64,000 nt of DNA from Caryophanon sp036309765 (GCA_036309765.1 JAXJTE010000072.1:1-64000), one strand, 5' to 3'; positions 1-8,973 are shown, counted from the stretch's first letter. A program made the numbers and translations. The notes: a model not told the origin generated them from the letters alone.

Positions 1-244
1 CAAAGATGCGATTGCGCGTGGCATTACGAAGCCAGTGCAAGGCAACTTAGACCCATCGTTTTTACTATCGGATTGGTCAGTGATCGAAAAGCGTGCAAAA
101 GACATTATTGACCAAGGTGTTCACGCAAGCGGGCATATTTTCAACTTAGGTCATGGTGTATTCCCAGAAGTAAACCCAGACGTACTAAAACGTTTAACGA
201 CATTTGTACACGAATATAGCGCACAAGTACGCGCACAACAATAA
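1..244 (+). CDS. hemE: Uroporphyrinogen decarboxylase, C-terminal part (window-edge truncated)
   Basis: Only the last 80 or so codons are present; the reading frame is open from base 2 and stops at 242-244. The family removes four acetate carboxyls from uroporphyrinogen III to give coproporphyrinogen III in cytosolic heme synthesis. The QGNLDP motif and the segment HIFNLGHGVFPEVNP are hallmarks of the HemE C-terminus. It sits directly before hemH and hemY, the usual Bacillales hemEHY order. The 5' end lies outside the window, so start and promoter cannot be judged. Confidence 0.95.
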   Translation, partial: KDAIARGITKPVQGNLDPSFLLSDWSVIEKRAKDIIDQGVHASGHIFNLGHGVFPEVNPDVLKRLTTFVHEYSAQVRAQQ

Positions 245-259
245 TAGAGGTGAATGAAT

Positions 260-1186
260 ATGAAACCAGTACGTGGATTATTAGTGATGGCATACGGTAC
301 GCCGTATAAAGAAGAAGACATCGAGCGTTACTACACACACATTCGTCACGGACGTAAACCTTCACAGGAGCATATTGATGACTTAACAGAGCGCTACCGT
401 GCAATCGGCGGCATTTCACCACTTGCGAAAATGACAGAGGCGCAAGCAAACACATTATGTGCACGTTTAAACGAAGTGCAAGACGCAGTAGAATATAAAG
501 TATTTATCGGCTTAAAGCATATCGAGCCGTTCGTGGAAGATGCAGTGGAGGCGATGGTCGCAGAAGGCATTACAGAAGCGGTTTCAATCGTACTTGCCCC
601 GCACTTCTCGACGTTCTCGATTAAATCATACAACGGTCGTGCACAAGCGCATATCGAAAAGCTTGGCGCGAACCTGTCATTAACGTCAGTGGAATCTTGG
701 TACAAGCAGCCGAAGTTCATCGAGTTTTGGAAAGACGCAGTAAACGGCGAGCTTGCAAAAATCGAAGACAAAGAAAAAGCATGCTTAATCGTATCGAACC
801 ACTCGTTACCAGAAAAAATTAAGCTAGCAGGCGACCCGTACGAGGAACAATTAATCGAAACAGCTCGTTTAATTGAAGAAGCGTCGGACATCGTAAACGT
901 TGAAGTCGGCTGGCAATCAGCTGGTCAAACGCCAGAGCCTTGGTTAGGACCAGATGTGCAAGACTTAACGCGCGAGCTATTTGAACAAAACGGCTACACG
1001 TCATTTATTTACACACCAGTCGGCTTCGTAACAGAGCATTTAGAAGTGCTATACGATAACGACATCGAATGTAGAGTCGTGTGCGATGATATCGGTGTGG
1101 CTTACTACCGTCCAACGATGCCAAACACACATCCATTATTTATTGATGCAATGGTAGATGCCATTCATGACAAACTAAACGCATAA
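260..1186 (+). CDS. hemH: Ferrochelatase (coproporphyrin III ferrochelatase, CpfC type)
   Basis: About 308 residues, the family's usual length in Bacillales. Inserts Fe2+ into coproporphyrin III in the coproporphyrin-dependent heme route of Gram-positives. The start MxGLLVMAYGTPY-like segment, the metal-site histidine in SNHSLPEK and the HLEVLYDND motif with its conserved Glu are visible. An ATG lies at 254, but AGAGGTG at 246-252 leaves no spacing to it, whereas the ATG at 260 is 7 nt away and gives a protein aligning better with the B. subtilis start; I chose 260. It follows hemE by 15 nt and is probably cotranscribed with it. Confidence 0.95.
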   Translation: MKPVRGLLVMAYGTPYKEEDIERYYTHIRHGRKPSQEHIDDLTERYRAIGGISPLAKMTEAQANTLCARLNEVQDAVEYKVFIGLKHIEPFVEDAVEAMVAEGITEAVSIVLAPHFSTFSIKSYNGRAQAHIEKLGANLSLTSVESWYKQPKFIEFWKDAVNGELAKIEDKEKACLIVSNHSLPEKIKLAGDPYEEQLIETARLIEEASDIVNVEVGWQSAGQTPEPWLGPDVQDLTRELFEQNGYTSFIYTPVGFVTEHLEVLYDNDIECRVVCDDIGVAYYRPTMPNTHPLFIDAMVDAIHDKLNA

Positions 1187-1196
1187 ACGTAATAAC

Positions 1197-1230
1197 GAGG
1201 AGTTATTGAAATACATAGCTCCTCTGTTTC
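1197..1230 (+). terminator. Possible weak terminator after hemH
   Basis: GAGGAG (1197-1202) can pair with CTCCTC (1219-1224) around a long loop, followed by a poor T-run (TGTTTCTG). The stem is short, so this may only be an attenuating hairpin before hemY. Confidence 0.45.
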
Positions 1231-1295
1231 TGTGATTCGTCGACATTTGTCGAAAAGTGACAGAAGCAAAATAATTACGTGCGAAACAGAAAGTG

Positions 1296-2732
1296 ATGAT
1301 GAGAGTGACAAATAAACAGAGGAAGGTTGTTATTATTGGTGCAGGGATTACTGGGCTAACGACCGCGTTTTATATGCAAAAGCAAGTGCGCGAAGAGAAG
1401 CTGCCAGTAGAAGTGCTGCTGCTCGATGCGTCGTTACGTACAGGTGGCAAAATCGAAACGCTGCGCCAAGATGGCTACATTATCGAGCGCGGCCCTGAAT
1501 CATTTTACGATCAGCACGGTGATGTCGAGCGCTTAGCACAAGATTTATACATTCGTTCAAAAATGATGTATAACAATATCGGTGATTCGTATATCGCCGT
1601 TCATGAACAGATGCATCTAGTGCCAAATCATTTCACCGTGAGCCGCACGAGCAATGACAATCCATCGTTTATGACGACGAATTTATTGTCACTCGGTGGG
1701 AAGCTGCGTGCCATGCGTGATATCGTACTACCACGAGGCGAGCATCAAGACGAATCCGTTGCGCAGTTTTTCAAGCGTCGCGTCGGTACAGAAGTCGTTG
1801 AAAACTTTATCGAACCACTGCTTGCAGGCACATTCGCAGGCGACATTGACCAATTAAGCATGCGCTCGATGTTCCCGGAGCTATACGAATTAGAAGCAGA
1901 ACACCGCAGCTTGTTAAAAGGTTTAAAGAAGACGGACATTTTATTTTTACCAAATGAAGTGCGTCATCAGCGTGGTGTATACCAAACGTTTGAGCGTGGC
2001 TTACAAACATTGGTCCAGTCGCTAGAGGAAAGCTTAGTGCCAAATACGCTGCGTAAAGGTGTGCGTGTAGAGCAAGTCGAATCAACAGGAAGCGGTGTTG
2101 TGCTGCATTTAAATAACGGCGAAAAGCTAACAGCAGACGAATTAATCGTAGCAACACCATTTGCGGCAGCGAAAAAAATGCTGCAATGTGAAGGTGTGTT
2201 TGAGGACATTCAGCCGGTGAAAAGCGCGACGATTGCGACTGTGACGTTAGCGTTTAAAAAAGAACAAATTCAAAAGTACGAAGAAGCAATCAATTTCTTC
2301 GTATCGCGTAATTCAAGCTATGCGATTACGTCTTGTACATTTTCACATAATAAATGGGACGGTGTAGCGCCAGACGATCAAGCGTTACTGCGCGTGTATT
2401 TAGGGCGCGTCGGCGATGAAACAATGGTGGAGCTATCCGATTCTGAAATTGAAAAAATTGTGCTACGTGACTTAGAGGAAGCGATTGGCTTAACCGGTCA
2501 GCCACAGCTAACGATCGTATCGCGCTGGAAAGAAGCGATGCCGCAATACGTTGTTGGGCATGAGGCAGCAGTGCAAGCAATCCAACAAAACTTAGCGAAA
2601 CACTTGCCGACTGTACATGTGACAGGTAGCTCGTACGAAGGTGTCAGCATTCCGAGCTGCGTTGCGCAAGGGCGTGCGATGGCGAAGCGTATTTTAACGA
2701 AGCTATTACAGGCAGATTACACAGATGCATAA
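1296..2732 (+). CDS. hemY: Coproporphyrinogen III oxidase (HemY/CgoX)
   Basis: About 478 residues. FAD-dependent oxidation of coproporphyrinogen III to coproporphyrin III, the step before HemH in Gram-positive heme synthesis; membrane-associated in the family. The N-terminal dinucleotide-binding motif VVIIGAGITGL, the GGKIETLRQDGYIIERGPES segment and the C-terminal TGSSYEGVSIP motif are typical. The start is uncertain: GTG 1293, ATG 1296, ATG 1299 and GTG 1305 are in frame with no strong ribosome site upstream of any. The 107-nt gap from hemH contains a weak hairpin. Older annotations call this protoporphyrinogen oxidase. Confidence 0.94.
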   Translation: MMRVTNKQRKVVIIGAGITGLTTAFYMQKQVREEKLPVEVLLLDASLRTGGKIETLRQDGYIIERGPESFYDQHGDVERLAQDLYIRSKMMYNNIGDSYIAVHEQMHLVPNHFTVSRTSNDNPSFMTTNLLSLGGKLRAMRDIVLPRGEHQDESVAQFFKRRVGTEVVENFIEPLLAGTFAGDIDQLSMRSMFPELYELEAEHRSLLKGLKKTDILFLPNEVRHQRGVYQTFERGLQTLVQSLEESLVPNTLRKGVRVEQVESTGSGVVLHLNNGEKLTADELIVATPFAAAKKMLQCEGVFEDIQPVKSATIATVTLAFKKEQIQKYEEAINFFVSRNSSYAITSCTFSHNKWDGVAPDDQALLRVYLGRVGDETMVELSDSEIEKIVLRDLEEAIGLTGQPQLTIVSRWKEAMPQYVVGHEAAVQAIQQNLAKHLPTVHVTGSSYEGVSIPSCVAQGRAMAKRILTKLLQADYTDA

Positions 2733-2738
2733 TTCATT

Positions 2739-2769
2739 CCCCGTAGACGAAAATGTTTACGGGGTTTTT
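2739..2769 (+). terminator. Rho-independent terminator of the hem operon
   Basis: CCCCGTA (2739-2745) pairs with TACGGGG (2758-2764), followed by TTTTT. It starts 7 nt after the hemY stop. Confidence 0.9.
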
Positions 2770-2885
2770 ACTATTGTCACAGTAACATTACAAATAAGAA
2801 AAATATGTTTTTTTACAGAAAATATCGTGTAAAAGCTCTGTATTCATCGTACACTTAAGGAAATGAAGCATATGGAGGAGATGAC

Positions 2886-3338
2886 ATGAAACGGAAATGG
2901 AGTGGATTATTATTAGCGACGTGGTTACTTGCGGCATGCGGTGAGTCCGAAGCGGTATCTTCCTCATATACAGAGCAAATGGAAATGATCGACGTAACAT
3001 TTTTAACGCCGCTTGAAGTACCAGTAGGCGATGTGACGTTATCGGTCGCACTTACGCAGGCGGAGGACATTGTTGAAGATGCCGATAGCGTCGTATTTGA
3101 AGTGTGGCAAGCAGGGAAATCAACGGAATCTATACATATCGATGCACAGTATGTAGAAGATGGCATTTACGAAGTGGCGCATACGTTTGATGAAGCGGGC
3201 GTGTATTACATGTTTGCACATACGACAGCGCGCGGCTTACACGTCATGCCGAAGCAACAAATAATCGTCGGCGATGTCGATTTGCAAAGCGCGAATGTAG
3301 ATGACAACTATACAGGTTCGATGACCGAGCGAAAGTAG
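2886..3338 (+). CDS. YtkA-like (FixH-related) lipoprotein
   Basis: 150 residues. The N-terminus is a lipoprotein signal peptide: basic KRK, hydrophobic stretch, lipobox LLAAC with Cys18, so it should be anchored on the outer face of the membrane and matured by Lgt, which is encoded at 25.3 kb. The mature part has the YtkA-like beta-sandwich pattern (TFLTPLEVPVGDVTLSVAL ... VFEVWQAG ... GIYEVAHTFDEAGVYYMFAHT). No function is established that I can name; some family members sit near copper or cytochrome oxidase genes. GGAGGAG lies just upstream of the ATG. Single gene between the hem terminator and tetR. Confidence 0.75.
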   Translation: MKRKWSGLLLATWLLAACGESEAVSSSYTEQMEMIDVTFLTPLEVPVGDVTLSVALTQAEDIVEDADSVVFEVWQAGKSTESIHIDAQYVEDGIYEVAHTFDEAGVYYMFAHTTARGLHVMPKQQIIVGDVDLQSANVDDNYTGSMTERK

Positions 3339-3369
3339 TTGCATGCACTTCGTAAAAGGCGTACAATTG

Positions 3370-3392
3370 TGACCGAAATGAAAGTTTGGTCA
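3370..3392. promoter_or_regulatory. Probable TetR operator in front of tetR (O1)
   Basis: Inverted repeat TGACC-N13-GGTCA, 23 bp. The same arms with identical spacing recur at 4018-4040 before yhgE. Position just upstream of and touching the tetR ribosome site suggests autorepression. Confidence 0.75.
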
Positions 3393-3406
3393 GAGGGGGT
3401 CTGTAC

Positions 3407-3982
3407 ATGGACCGCAAGCAAGAAATTATTCGCGCTGCTACGAACTGCTTTACGATGTTTGGCTACAAGGCGACGACGATGGAGCAAGTAGCGAAAATTG
3501 CGAACGTCGGTAAAGGAACGATTTATACGTTTTTTAACAATAAAGAAGAGCTGTTTAATGACATCGTGCTAACGCTCATTCGTGAAATGAAAGTCGAGGC
3601 AGATGCAGTGCTTGACCCGACGCTTTCATTAATGGACAATGCACAGCGCGCGATGATGAAAATGCTACAATTTCGCGAGCAGCATTTGTTATTTGCGAAG
3701 CTCGTAGAAGAAGAAAAGGCGCTGCGCACACCAGCTGTCAAGCAAATGATCGTCGCGATCGAAGAGGAAATTGTATCGTACGTTGCAAGTCGCATTGAAG
3801 CGGGCGTTGCGAAAGGCGAAGTGCGCGAATGCGATGCGCAAATGGTTGCGTACTTATTGTTAAAATCGTATTTAGCGTTCGTCGTCGATTGGCAAGAATC
3901 ACACGACGAGCCGTTGCCAGAGGAGCGCATTTGGCAACTATTTAAAGAAACGATTTTTAGAGGATTAGCGATTGAAAAGTAA
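3407..3982 (+). CDS. TetR/AcrR family repressor (YhgD-like)
   Basis: 191 residues. N-terminal helix-turn-helix at about residues 8-50 (IIRAATNCFTMFGYKATTM, then VGKGTIYTFFNNKEEL), followed by a helical ligand/dimer domain without a recognisable ligand signature. The TTG at 3386 lies inside the operator; ATG 3407 has AGAGGGGG at 3392-3399 and is the likely start. The next gene is yhgE and both genes have the same TGACC-N13-GGTCA site upstream, so it most likely controls itself and yhgE. The hemY-yhgD-yhgE order is known from B. subtilis; I infer orthology with YhgD. Confidence 0.88.
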   Translation: MDRKQEIIRAATNCFTMFGYKATTMEQVAKIANVGKGTIYTFFNNKEELFNDIVLTLIREMKVEADAVLDPTLSLMDNAQRAMMKMLQFREQHLLFAKLVEEEKALRTPAVKQMIVAIEEEIVSYVASRIEAGVAKGEVRECDAQMVAYLLLKSYLAFVVDWQESHDEPLPEERIWQLFKETIFRGLAIEK

Positions 3983-4010
3983 ACTTGTCACGTGCAAGTT
4001 TCTTTTTTTG
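3981..4010 (+). terminator. Terminator between tetR and yhgE
   Basis: AAACTTG (3981-3987) pairs with CAAGTTT (3995-4001), followed by a T-rich run. It overlaps the tetR stop codon, so yhgE needs its own promoter, consistent with the separate operator at 4018. Confidence 0.75.
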
Positions 4011-4017
4011 AGTAAGT

Positions 4018-4040
4018 TGACCAAATGAACAAAATGGTCA
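4018..4040. promoter_or_regulatory. Probable TetR operator in front of yhgE (O2)
   Basis: TGACC (4018-4022) and GGTCA (4036-4040) with a 13-nt spacer, same arms and spacing as the site before tetR. It lies 24 nt before the yhgE ATG. Confidence 0.75.
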
Positions 4041-4064
4041 TGAAGTATTGAGGAGGAGTAAACG

Positions 4065-6566
4065 ATGCTAAAGTCAGAGTGGAAGCATCTTTGTCGTACA
4101 CCTAAAGGCATCGCGGCCATTATCGCCATCATGATGTTGCCAATCGTCTACACAGGCTTGTTTTTGTGGGCTTTTTGGGACCCGTATAGCAATTTAGATG
4201 CGTTGCCAGTAGCGATAGTAAACGATGATGTTTCCTACGATTTTGAAGGCGAGACGTTACAGCTTGGTGATGATTTAGTAGAAAAGTTAATTGATAGCAA
4301 CACGTTTCAGTTTGACGAAGTGTTAGCCGACGAGGCACAAGCAGGGTTAGATGCAGGGAATTATTATTTAATTATCGAAATTCCAAAGACGTTTTCACAG
4401 CACGCCACGACATTGCTAGATGAAGAGCCGCAAAAGCTGATGATCAACTACGTCGCAAACGAAGGGCAAAACTTTTTAGGTGGGCAAATTGGCGAGACAG
4501 CGGTGACGAAAATTCGTGAAGAGGTGAATGAGCAAGTAGCACGTACGTATGCTGAAATGCTATTTGAGTCGATTGTGCAAGCAGGTGACGGCATGGTCGA
4601 GGCAACAAACGGCGCGGTGGAACTTCAAACAGGTGCGCTTAATTTAGCAAGCGGCACGACGGATTTAAAAGAGTATTTAAAAAAGCTTGCGTCGAGTACG
4701 GTTTCACTCGTAGCAGGCATAACTGACATACAAGATGGTGTGAAACAAGCACAAGACGGCGCAGCAACACTTGCGGACGGCTTACATGAGCTAGCAGACG
4801 GAAATGTGCAGCTTCAAAGCGGTATTACAGACGTAGCGGCCGGTGCATCGACGCTACGCACAGGGCTGACGGATTACACGAGCGGCGTTTCACAAGTTGC
4901 GACAGGCTACGAAACGTTGCAGCAAAAGCAACAGCAATTCGAAGCGGGTATGGAAACGTTTGCGACGTCTACAGCGGCATTAGCAGAAGGGGCGACAAAG
5001 CTACACACAAGCACCGAGCAGCTTACAGCAGGCACAGCAACAATCGCAACTGGTGCAGCAGAAGCAGCTGCTGGCGTTGCACAAGTCGCACAAGGCGCAA
5101 ACAATGTAGCAGACGAAATGGTAATAGTAAGCGACAAAAGTGCGGCATTACAGCAAGGCACAGCGACAATAGCCGCGAACGCACAGCAGCTACAGCAAGC
5201 CATTCATGCAGTAAATGAGCAGTTGCAACAAGGCAATACGCAGCAAGCAGTCACGATGATGAACGAGCTAACGACTGCGAGTGACGTGTTAGCAGCAGGT
5301 GCATCACAGCTACAGCAAGGCGCGAGCGAGTTAACAGTTGGCACGCAGCAAATCGCAACGGGTGCAGCAGACGTTTCAAACGGATTGACGCGTGCAAATG
5401 ATGCCGTTACACAAGTTGCTTCTGGGGCAGCATCATTGCAAGCAAGTACCGAGCAATTGCATGAAGGAACAAGTACGCTCTCAGCAGGTGTTAACGAAGT
5501 GGTTACTGCAAGTACGACGATTCATGGTCATACAACGCAACTAACAGCAGGCTACGCGGAAGCATTTACAGGATTAAAGCGATTAACGGCGGAAAATACG
5601 GCGCTCATATCTGGTGCTGAACAGCTACAGCAAGGGCTTACGACAATCGGACAAAAGATGACCGACTTTGGATTGGGGCTTGCATCTGCTGAAAAGGGCT
5701 CTATCGATTTATCGACAGGTGTGGATACACTTGCGGCAGGTACGGTTGATTTAGTAACAGGCACGAAGGAATTGTCGACGTCATCGAATGAGTTAGCAGA
5801 AGGTAGCGTATCACTCGCAACAGGTGCGCTCGATTTAGCAAATGGTACGACGACACTTTCGACGGAGTTAACGTCAGCACAGCAAGAAGTGTCAACTATT
5901 CATCCGACAGAGGGCACGTACGATATGATGGCTTCACCAGTCCATTTATCCAAAACGGTCGTCAATGAAGTACCGAACTACGGAACAGGCTTTGCACCGT
6001 ACTTCATTTCGCTAGGGCTTGCGGTTGGTGGCTTGCTCATTGCACAAATTTATGATTATGTGAGCGCATATCGCCGCCCGACAAGTGGGACAGCTTGGTT
6101 TATGAGTAAAATGAGCGTGCTTGTACTCATTAGCTTAGCGCAGGCGACGTTCGTAACCATCGTTGTGATGGCAATTGGTGTTGACGTCACACATCCGCTC
6201 ATGATGTTTGGCGTGAGCTTCCTTGCGAGTATGGCGTTCATTTCAATCGTGCAAATGCTCGTAACGTGGCTTGGTGACGTCGGGAAGTTTTTAGCGCTTA
6301 TCGTATTAATTGTACAGCTCGTAACGAGTGCAGGGACGTTCCCAATCGAGCTCATTCCATCAGCGCTACAGCAGTTTTATGGTATGCTGCCGATGACGTA
6401 CTCAGTCGAGGCATTCCGTGCGATTATTTCAACGGGCGACATGAATGTTTTACGCAATAGCAGCATCATTATTACACTGTTTACGTTGCCATCAATTGCC
6501 ATGACGTATACCTATTTCCTCGTGAAGTATCGACATGTGAAACGCGCGGAGCAAATAACGGCATAA
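4065..6566 (+). CDS. yhgE: YhgE/Pip family membrane protein with long Gly-heptad repeat region
   Basis: 833 residues. One membrane segment near residues 15-35 (GIAAIIAIMMLPIVYTGLFLWAF), then a large extracytoplasmic region, then about five C-terminal membrane segments of ABC-2 type (from about residue 640). The middle, about residues 185-620, is a repeat with glycine every seventh residue (for example DGLHELADGNVQLQSG), predicted as extended coiled or beta-roll-like structure. The family includes lactococcal phage infection protein Pip and proteins tied to type VII secretion loci; its biochemical job is not settled. GAGGAG precedes the ATG. Regulated by the TetR operator upstream. Confidence 0.88.
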   Translation: MLKSEWKHLCRTPKGIAAIIAIMMLPIVYTGLFLWAFWDPYSNLDALPVAIVNDDVSYDFEGETLQLGDDLVEKLIDSNTFQFDEVLADEAQAGLDAGNYYLIIEIPKTFSQHATTLLDEEPQKLMINYVANEGQNFLGGQIGETAVTKIREEVNEQVARTYAEMLFESIVQAGDGMVEATNGAVELQTGALNLASGTTDLKEYLKKLASSTVSLVAGITDIQDGVKQAQDGAATLADGLHELADGNVQLQSGITDVAAGASTLRTGLTDYTSGVSQVATGYETLQQKQQQFEAGMETFATSTAALAEGATKLHTSTEQLTAGTATIATGAAEAAAGVAQVAQGANNVADEMVIVSDKSAALQQGTATIAANAQQLQQAIHAVNEQLQQGNTQQAVTMMNELTTASDVLAAGASQLQQGASELTVGTQQIATGAADVSNGLTRANDAVTQVASGAASLQASTEQLHEGTSTLSAGVNEVVTASTTIHGHTTQLTAGYAEAFTGLKRLTAENTALISGAEQLQQGLTTIGQKMTDFGLGLASAEKGSIDLSTGVDTLAAGTVDLVTGTKELSTSSNELAEGSVSLATGALDLANGTTTLSTELTSAQQEVSTIHPTEGTYDMMASPVHLSKTVVNEVPNYGTGFAPYFISLGLAVGGLLIAQIYDYVSAYRRPTSGTAWFMSKMSVLVLISLAQATFVTIVVMAIGVDVTHPLMMFGVSFLASMAFISIVQMLVTWLGDVGKFLALIVLIVQLVTSAGTFPIELIPSALQQFYGMLPMTYSVEAFRAIISTGDMNVLRNSSIIITLFTLPSIAMTYTYFLVKYRHVKRAEQITA

Positions 6567-6603
6567 AAAAAGGTGTGTTCAAAATTTTGAACACACCTTT
6601 TTT
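6566..6603. terminator. Bidirectional terminator between yhgE and liaR
   Basis: A perfect 38-bp palindrome centred at 6584/6585 with A-run on the left and T-run on the right. It serves the two convergent genes and overlaps both stop codons. Confidence 0.95.
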
Positions 6604-7234
6604 AATGGAAAAGTTTATTCGAAAACGCATAGACGACTGCTTGTGTGCGGTCTTGTACGCCGAGCTTACTTAAAATATTGCTCACATGCGTTTTCACCGT
6701 TTTGAGTGCGATGAACAGCTCGTCAGCGATTTCTTGATTCGTGCGCCCTTGACAAAGTAAGCCGAGCACTTCGATTTCGCGCTCGGTCAATTGCTCGTGC
6801 AGTGCTGGCTCAGCAGGTCGGCGCATTCGCTGCATCATTTTTTGCGTCACTTCTGGTTCGACGACCGATTGCCCTTGCACCGTTTGACGAATCGCCTCTG
6901 CAATTTGCTTCGCGTTTGATGTTTTTAAAATGTAGCTAATGACACCTGCTTCTAGTGCAGGGTACACTTTATCATCATCTAAAAAGCTCGTCACCATCAT
7001 AATGCGTGCATCCGAGCATGCTGCTAAAATTTCGGTTGCTGCCTCTGCACCGTTTAGCTCGGGCATGACATAATCCATTAAAATGCAGTCGGGGCGGTGA
7101 AGCAGTGCTTGCTCAACTGCTTCACGTCCGTTCGTCGCCTCGGCGATTACTTCCATATCTGGCTGCGCATTTAAATAGGCACATACACCGATGCGTACCA
7201 TTTCGTGGTCATCGGCAACTACAATTCGTATCAT
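6602..7234 (-). CDS. liaR: NarL/LuxR-type response regulator, LiaR/VraR-like
   Basis: 210 residues. Receiver domain at 1-120 with the acidic pocket (ADD) and phosphoacceptor Asp54 in LMDYVMPE; C-terminal GerE helix-turn-helix (LTEREIEVLGLL ... EIADELFIALKTVKTHVSNIL). It overlaps the upstream kinase gene by four bases (ATGA), so translation is coupled. Together with LiaS and LiaF it forms a cell-wall stress system known in Bacillales to respond to lipid II-binding antibiotics. The target here is probably liaI-liaH just upstream. Confidence 0.9.
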   Translation of the reverse strand: MIRIVVADDHEMVRIGVCAYLNAQPDMEVIAEATNGREAVEQALLHRPDCILMDYVMPELNGAEAATEILAACSDARIMMVTSFLDDDKVYPALEAGVISYILKTSNAKQIAEAIRQTVQGQSVVEPEVTQKMMQRMRRPAEPALHEQLTEREIEVLGLLCQGRTNQEIADELFIALKTVKTHVSNILSKLGVQDRTQAVVYAFSNKLFH

Positions 7235-8256
7235 GACATCACCTCTAGCGGAATTTGAACTTCTACAATTGTACCATCTCCTGGCACCGAAACGATTTTA
7301 CAGACGCAGCCAATTTCAATCGCGCGGTCAACCATGTTTTGCAGCCCGTACGACGTCGATTTTTGTGCGCGTTCCTCATGCTTAAAGCCAATGCCGTTAT
7401 CTTGAATGCGCAAAATCGTACGGTCATCACGCCATATGAACAGCAGCTCAATTTCCGTTGCCTTCGCGTGGCGCAGCGTGTTGGAAATCGCTTCTTGGGC
7501 AATGCGGAATAAATGATCCTCCTGCGCCTTCGAGAGTGGGATTTCCTCTAGCTGATAGCCGATTAATACGTTGACCTTTTGCTCTAGCTCGACGATGAGT
7601 TCACGCAAACCTTGTGCAAGCGTTTTATCGCGCAGGGCGACCGGGCGTAAATGAAGAAGCAGCGCACGCATTTCGAGCTGTGCTTGCTGAACAATATTTT
7701 CAATTTGTGCGACCGTTTTTGGCTGCGGTACTTGTTGCTCGCTTAATGCGGATAACATCATCGACGCGGCGAATAGTTGCTGCGACACCGAATCGTGCAG
7801 CTCGCGTGCTAAACGCTGGCGCTCGATAATAATCTTTTCTTGAATTTGCTCATCTTCAAGCTGAATGCGCTCGTTCGCTAAGCGGTGCAAACTTTTTCGC
7901 TGCGTGCTAAGCGTATCCTCTAGCTGAAGAAGCGGCTTGCGCAGTGACTTCGGTAACCGTTTAGCAGCGAGAGGCTTCGTCGGGTCGAGCACTTTTTTGA
8001 CGTTACGTGCAGCAGAAGCGTCGCGCATTTTAATTTGAATCGTCATCCAGCTCGCGATTACAAATACAAACGACACGAGCGTACCGGCGAATGCAATGGA
8101 CATCGTGGGATTGTTTGCCCAAAATGACTCGACAATCCGCAGCACCGTTTCCGAGTGAGGATACGTGCTATCACCAAAAAGCGTTAAAGCGAGGGCGAGT
8201 AAAAAGATGACCGTTAAACAGCCGACGATAAATAGACGATTTAAAAATGCGATCAT
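7231..8256 (-). CDS. liaS: LiaS-like sensor histidine kinase
   Basis: 341 residues. Two membrane segments (about 7-27 and 53-75) with only a short external loop, which is typical of sensors that depend on a partner such as LiaF. HisKA_3 dimerisation helix with His154 in RELHDSVSQQ, then a HATPase_c domain with an N-box around residues 255-265 (AQEAISNTLRHA) and the DNGIGF motif. Overlaps liaR downstream by 4 nt and liaF upstream by 4 nt, a tight liaF-liaS-liaR unit. Confidence 0.9.
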   Translation of the reverse strand: MIAFLNRLFIVGCLTVIFLLALALTLFGDSTYPHSETVLRIVESFWANNPTMSIAFAGTLVSFVFVIASWMTIQIKMRDASAARNVKKVLDPTKPLAAKRLPKSLRKPLLQLEDTLSTQRKSLHRLANERIQLEDEQIQEKIIIERQRLARELHDSVSQQLFAASMMLSALSEQQVPQPKTVAQIENIVQQAQLEMRALLLHLRPVALRDKTLAQGLRELIVELEQKVNVLIGYQLEEIPLSKAQEDHLFRIAQEAISNTLRHAKATEIELLFIWRDDRTILRIQDNGIGFKHEERAQKSTSYGLQNMVDRAIEIGCVCKIVSVPGDGTIVEVQIPLEVMS

Positions 8257-8909
8257 TGGCGAATCACCTCGATTTCACCTGTTAGACTAAGTATATGCAG
8301 CACGATGACGCGTTGTAAATGTAGCCCTTCCTCATACGTAACGCTTTCGTTCACCGTTTTGCGCGGCTCATCTAAAATGGCGGTCGATCCAATAAGCGTA
8401 GATGCTTGGATGCGCAGTCCAACTTCAAATGGTACGACAACCGTTACTTTGCCGACGCCGTGACGCACCGACACAAACGACGTGCCAGCAGGTAAAATCG
8501 TTTTCGTTAAGTCGATGTGCACGTTGCCGAACGCTCGCTGCACCGCGTAGTCTTGCCATTGATAGTCGTCCGTTGCCGTTGCGAGCTGAGCGTGCTTCGT
8601 GTAATGCAAACTTGTGAGCTTCGTTTGCGACTGCGCACGGTAATACGTCAGTGCGCTATAGACGACGATGCCGAGCGCAACCGTATAGCCAATCACACGT
8701 ACAACTGGCATCGACATAAACGCAGCAATCATACAAAACGCCGCGAACCAAATGAAGAACTGTTTATTTTTCGTAAGTCCGATGTAGCCAACGAGTACCG
8801 CGATAATAAGTGCGCCGTTGAAGCCATAGTCAAATAAGTTATTCACCCACGTAATGAGCAGCGTTATAGCGGCAATGATCGTGACGGGCTTGTGCAAAAA
8901 CTCCTTCAT
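8253..8909 (-). CDS. liaF: LiaF-like membrane inhibitor of the Lia sensor
   Basis: 218 residues from the ATG at 8909, which has AAGGGGTG upstream; an upstream in-frame start at 8972 overlaps the terminator hairpin and is unlikely. About four N-terminal hydrophobic segments (residues 8-100) are followed by the conserved LiaF C-terminal domain, seen in GNVHIDL, HGVGKVTVVVP and IGSTAIL. In B. subtilis LiaF holds LiaS inactive in the absence of stress. The gene is first in liaF-liaS-liaR and is separated from liaH by a terminator. Confidence 0.88.
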   Translation of the reverse strand: MKEFLHKPVTIIAAITLLITWVNNLFDYGFNGALIIAVLVGYIGLTKNKQFFIWFAAFCMIAAFMSMPVVRVIGYTVALGIVVYSALTYYRAQSQTKLTSLHYTKHAQLATATDDYQWQDYAVQRAFGNVHIDLTKTILPAGTSFVSVRHGVGKVTVVVPFEVGLRIQASTLIGSTAILDEPRKTVNESVTYEEGLHLQRVIVLHILSLTGEIEVIRQ

Positions 8910-8935
8910 ATGTACACCCCTTTCGTTCGTATTGT

Positions 8936-8973
8936 AAAAAAGATGTGCTAAGCCAATTCGGACTTGTAGCACA
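8936..8973 (-). terminator. Terminator between liaH and liaF
   Basis: On the minus strand TGTGCTA (8967-8973) pairs with TAGCACA (8944-8950), followed by a T-run (A-run 8936-8941 on plus). It would separate strong liaI-liaH transcription from low read-through into liaFSR. Confidence 0.8.

Noticed and set aside
394..891. 165-codon minus-strand open frame inside hemH
   Set aside because: Shadow of hemH; antisense frame with Ser/Cys-rich composition and no family resemblance.
5000..5900. CRISPR-like or tandem DNA repeat in yhgE
   Set aside because: The periodicity is at protein level (Gly every seventh residue) with variable codons, not a direct DNA repeat with spacers.
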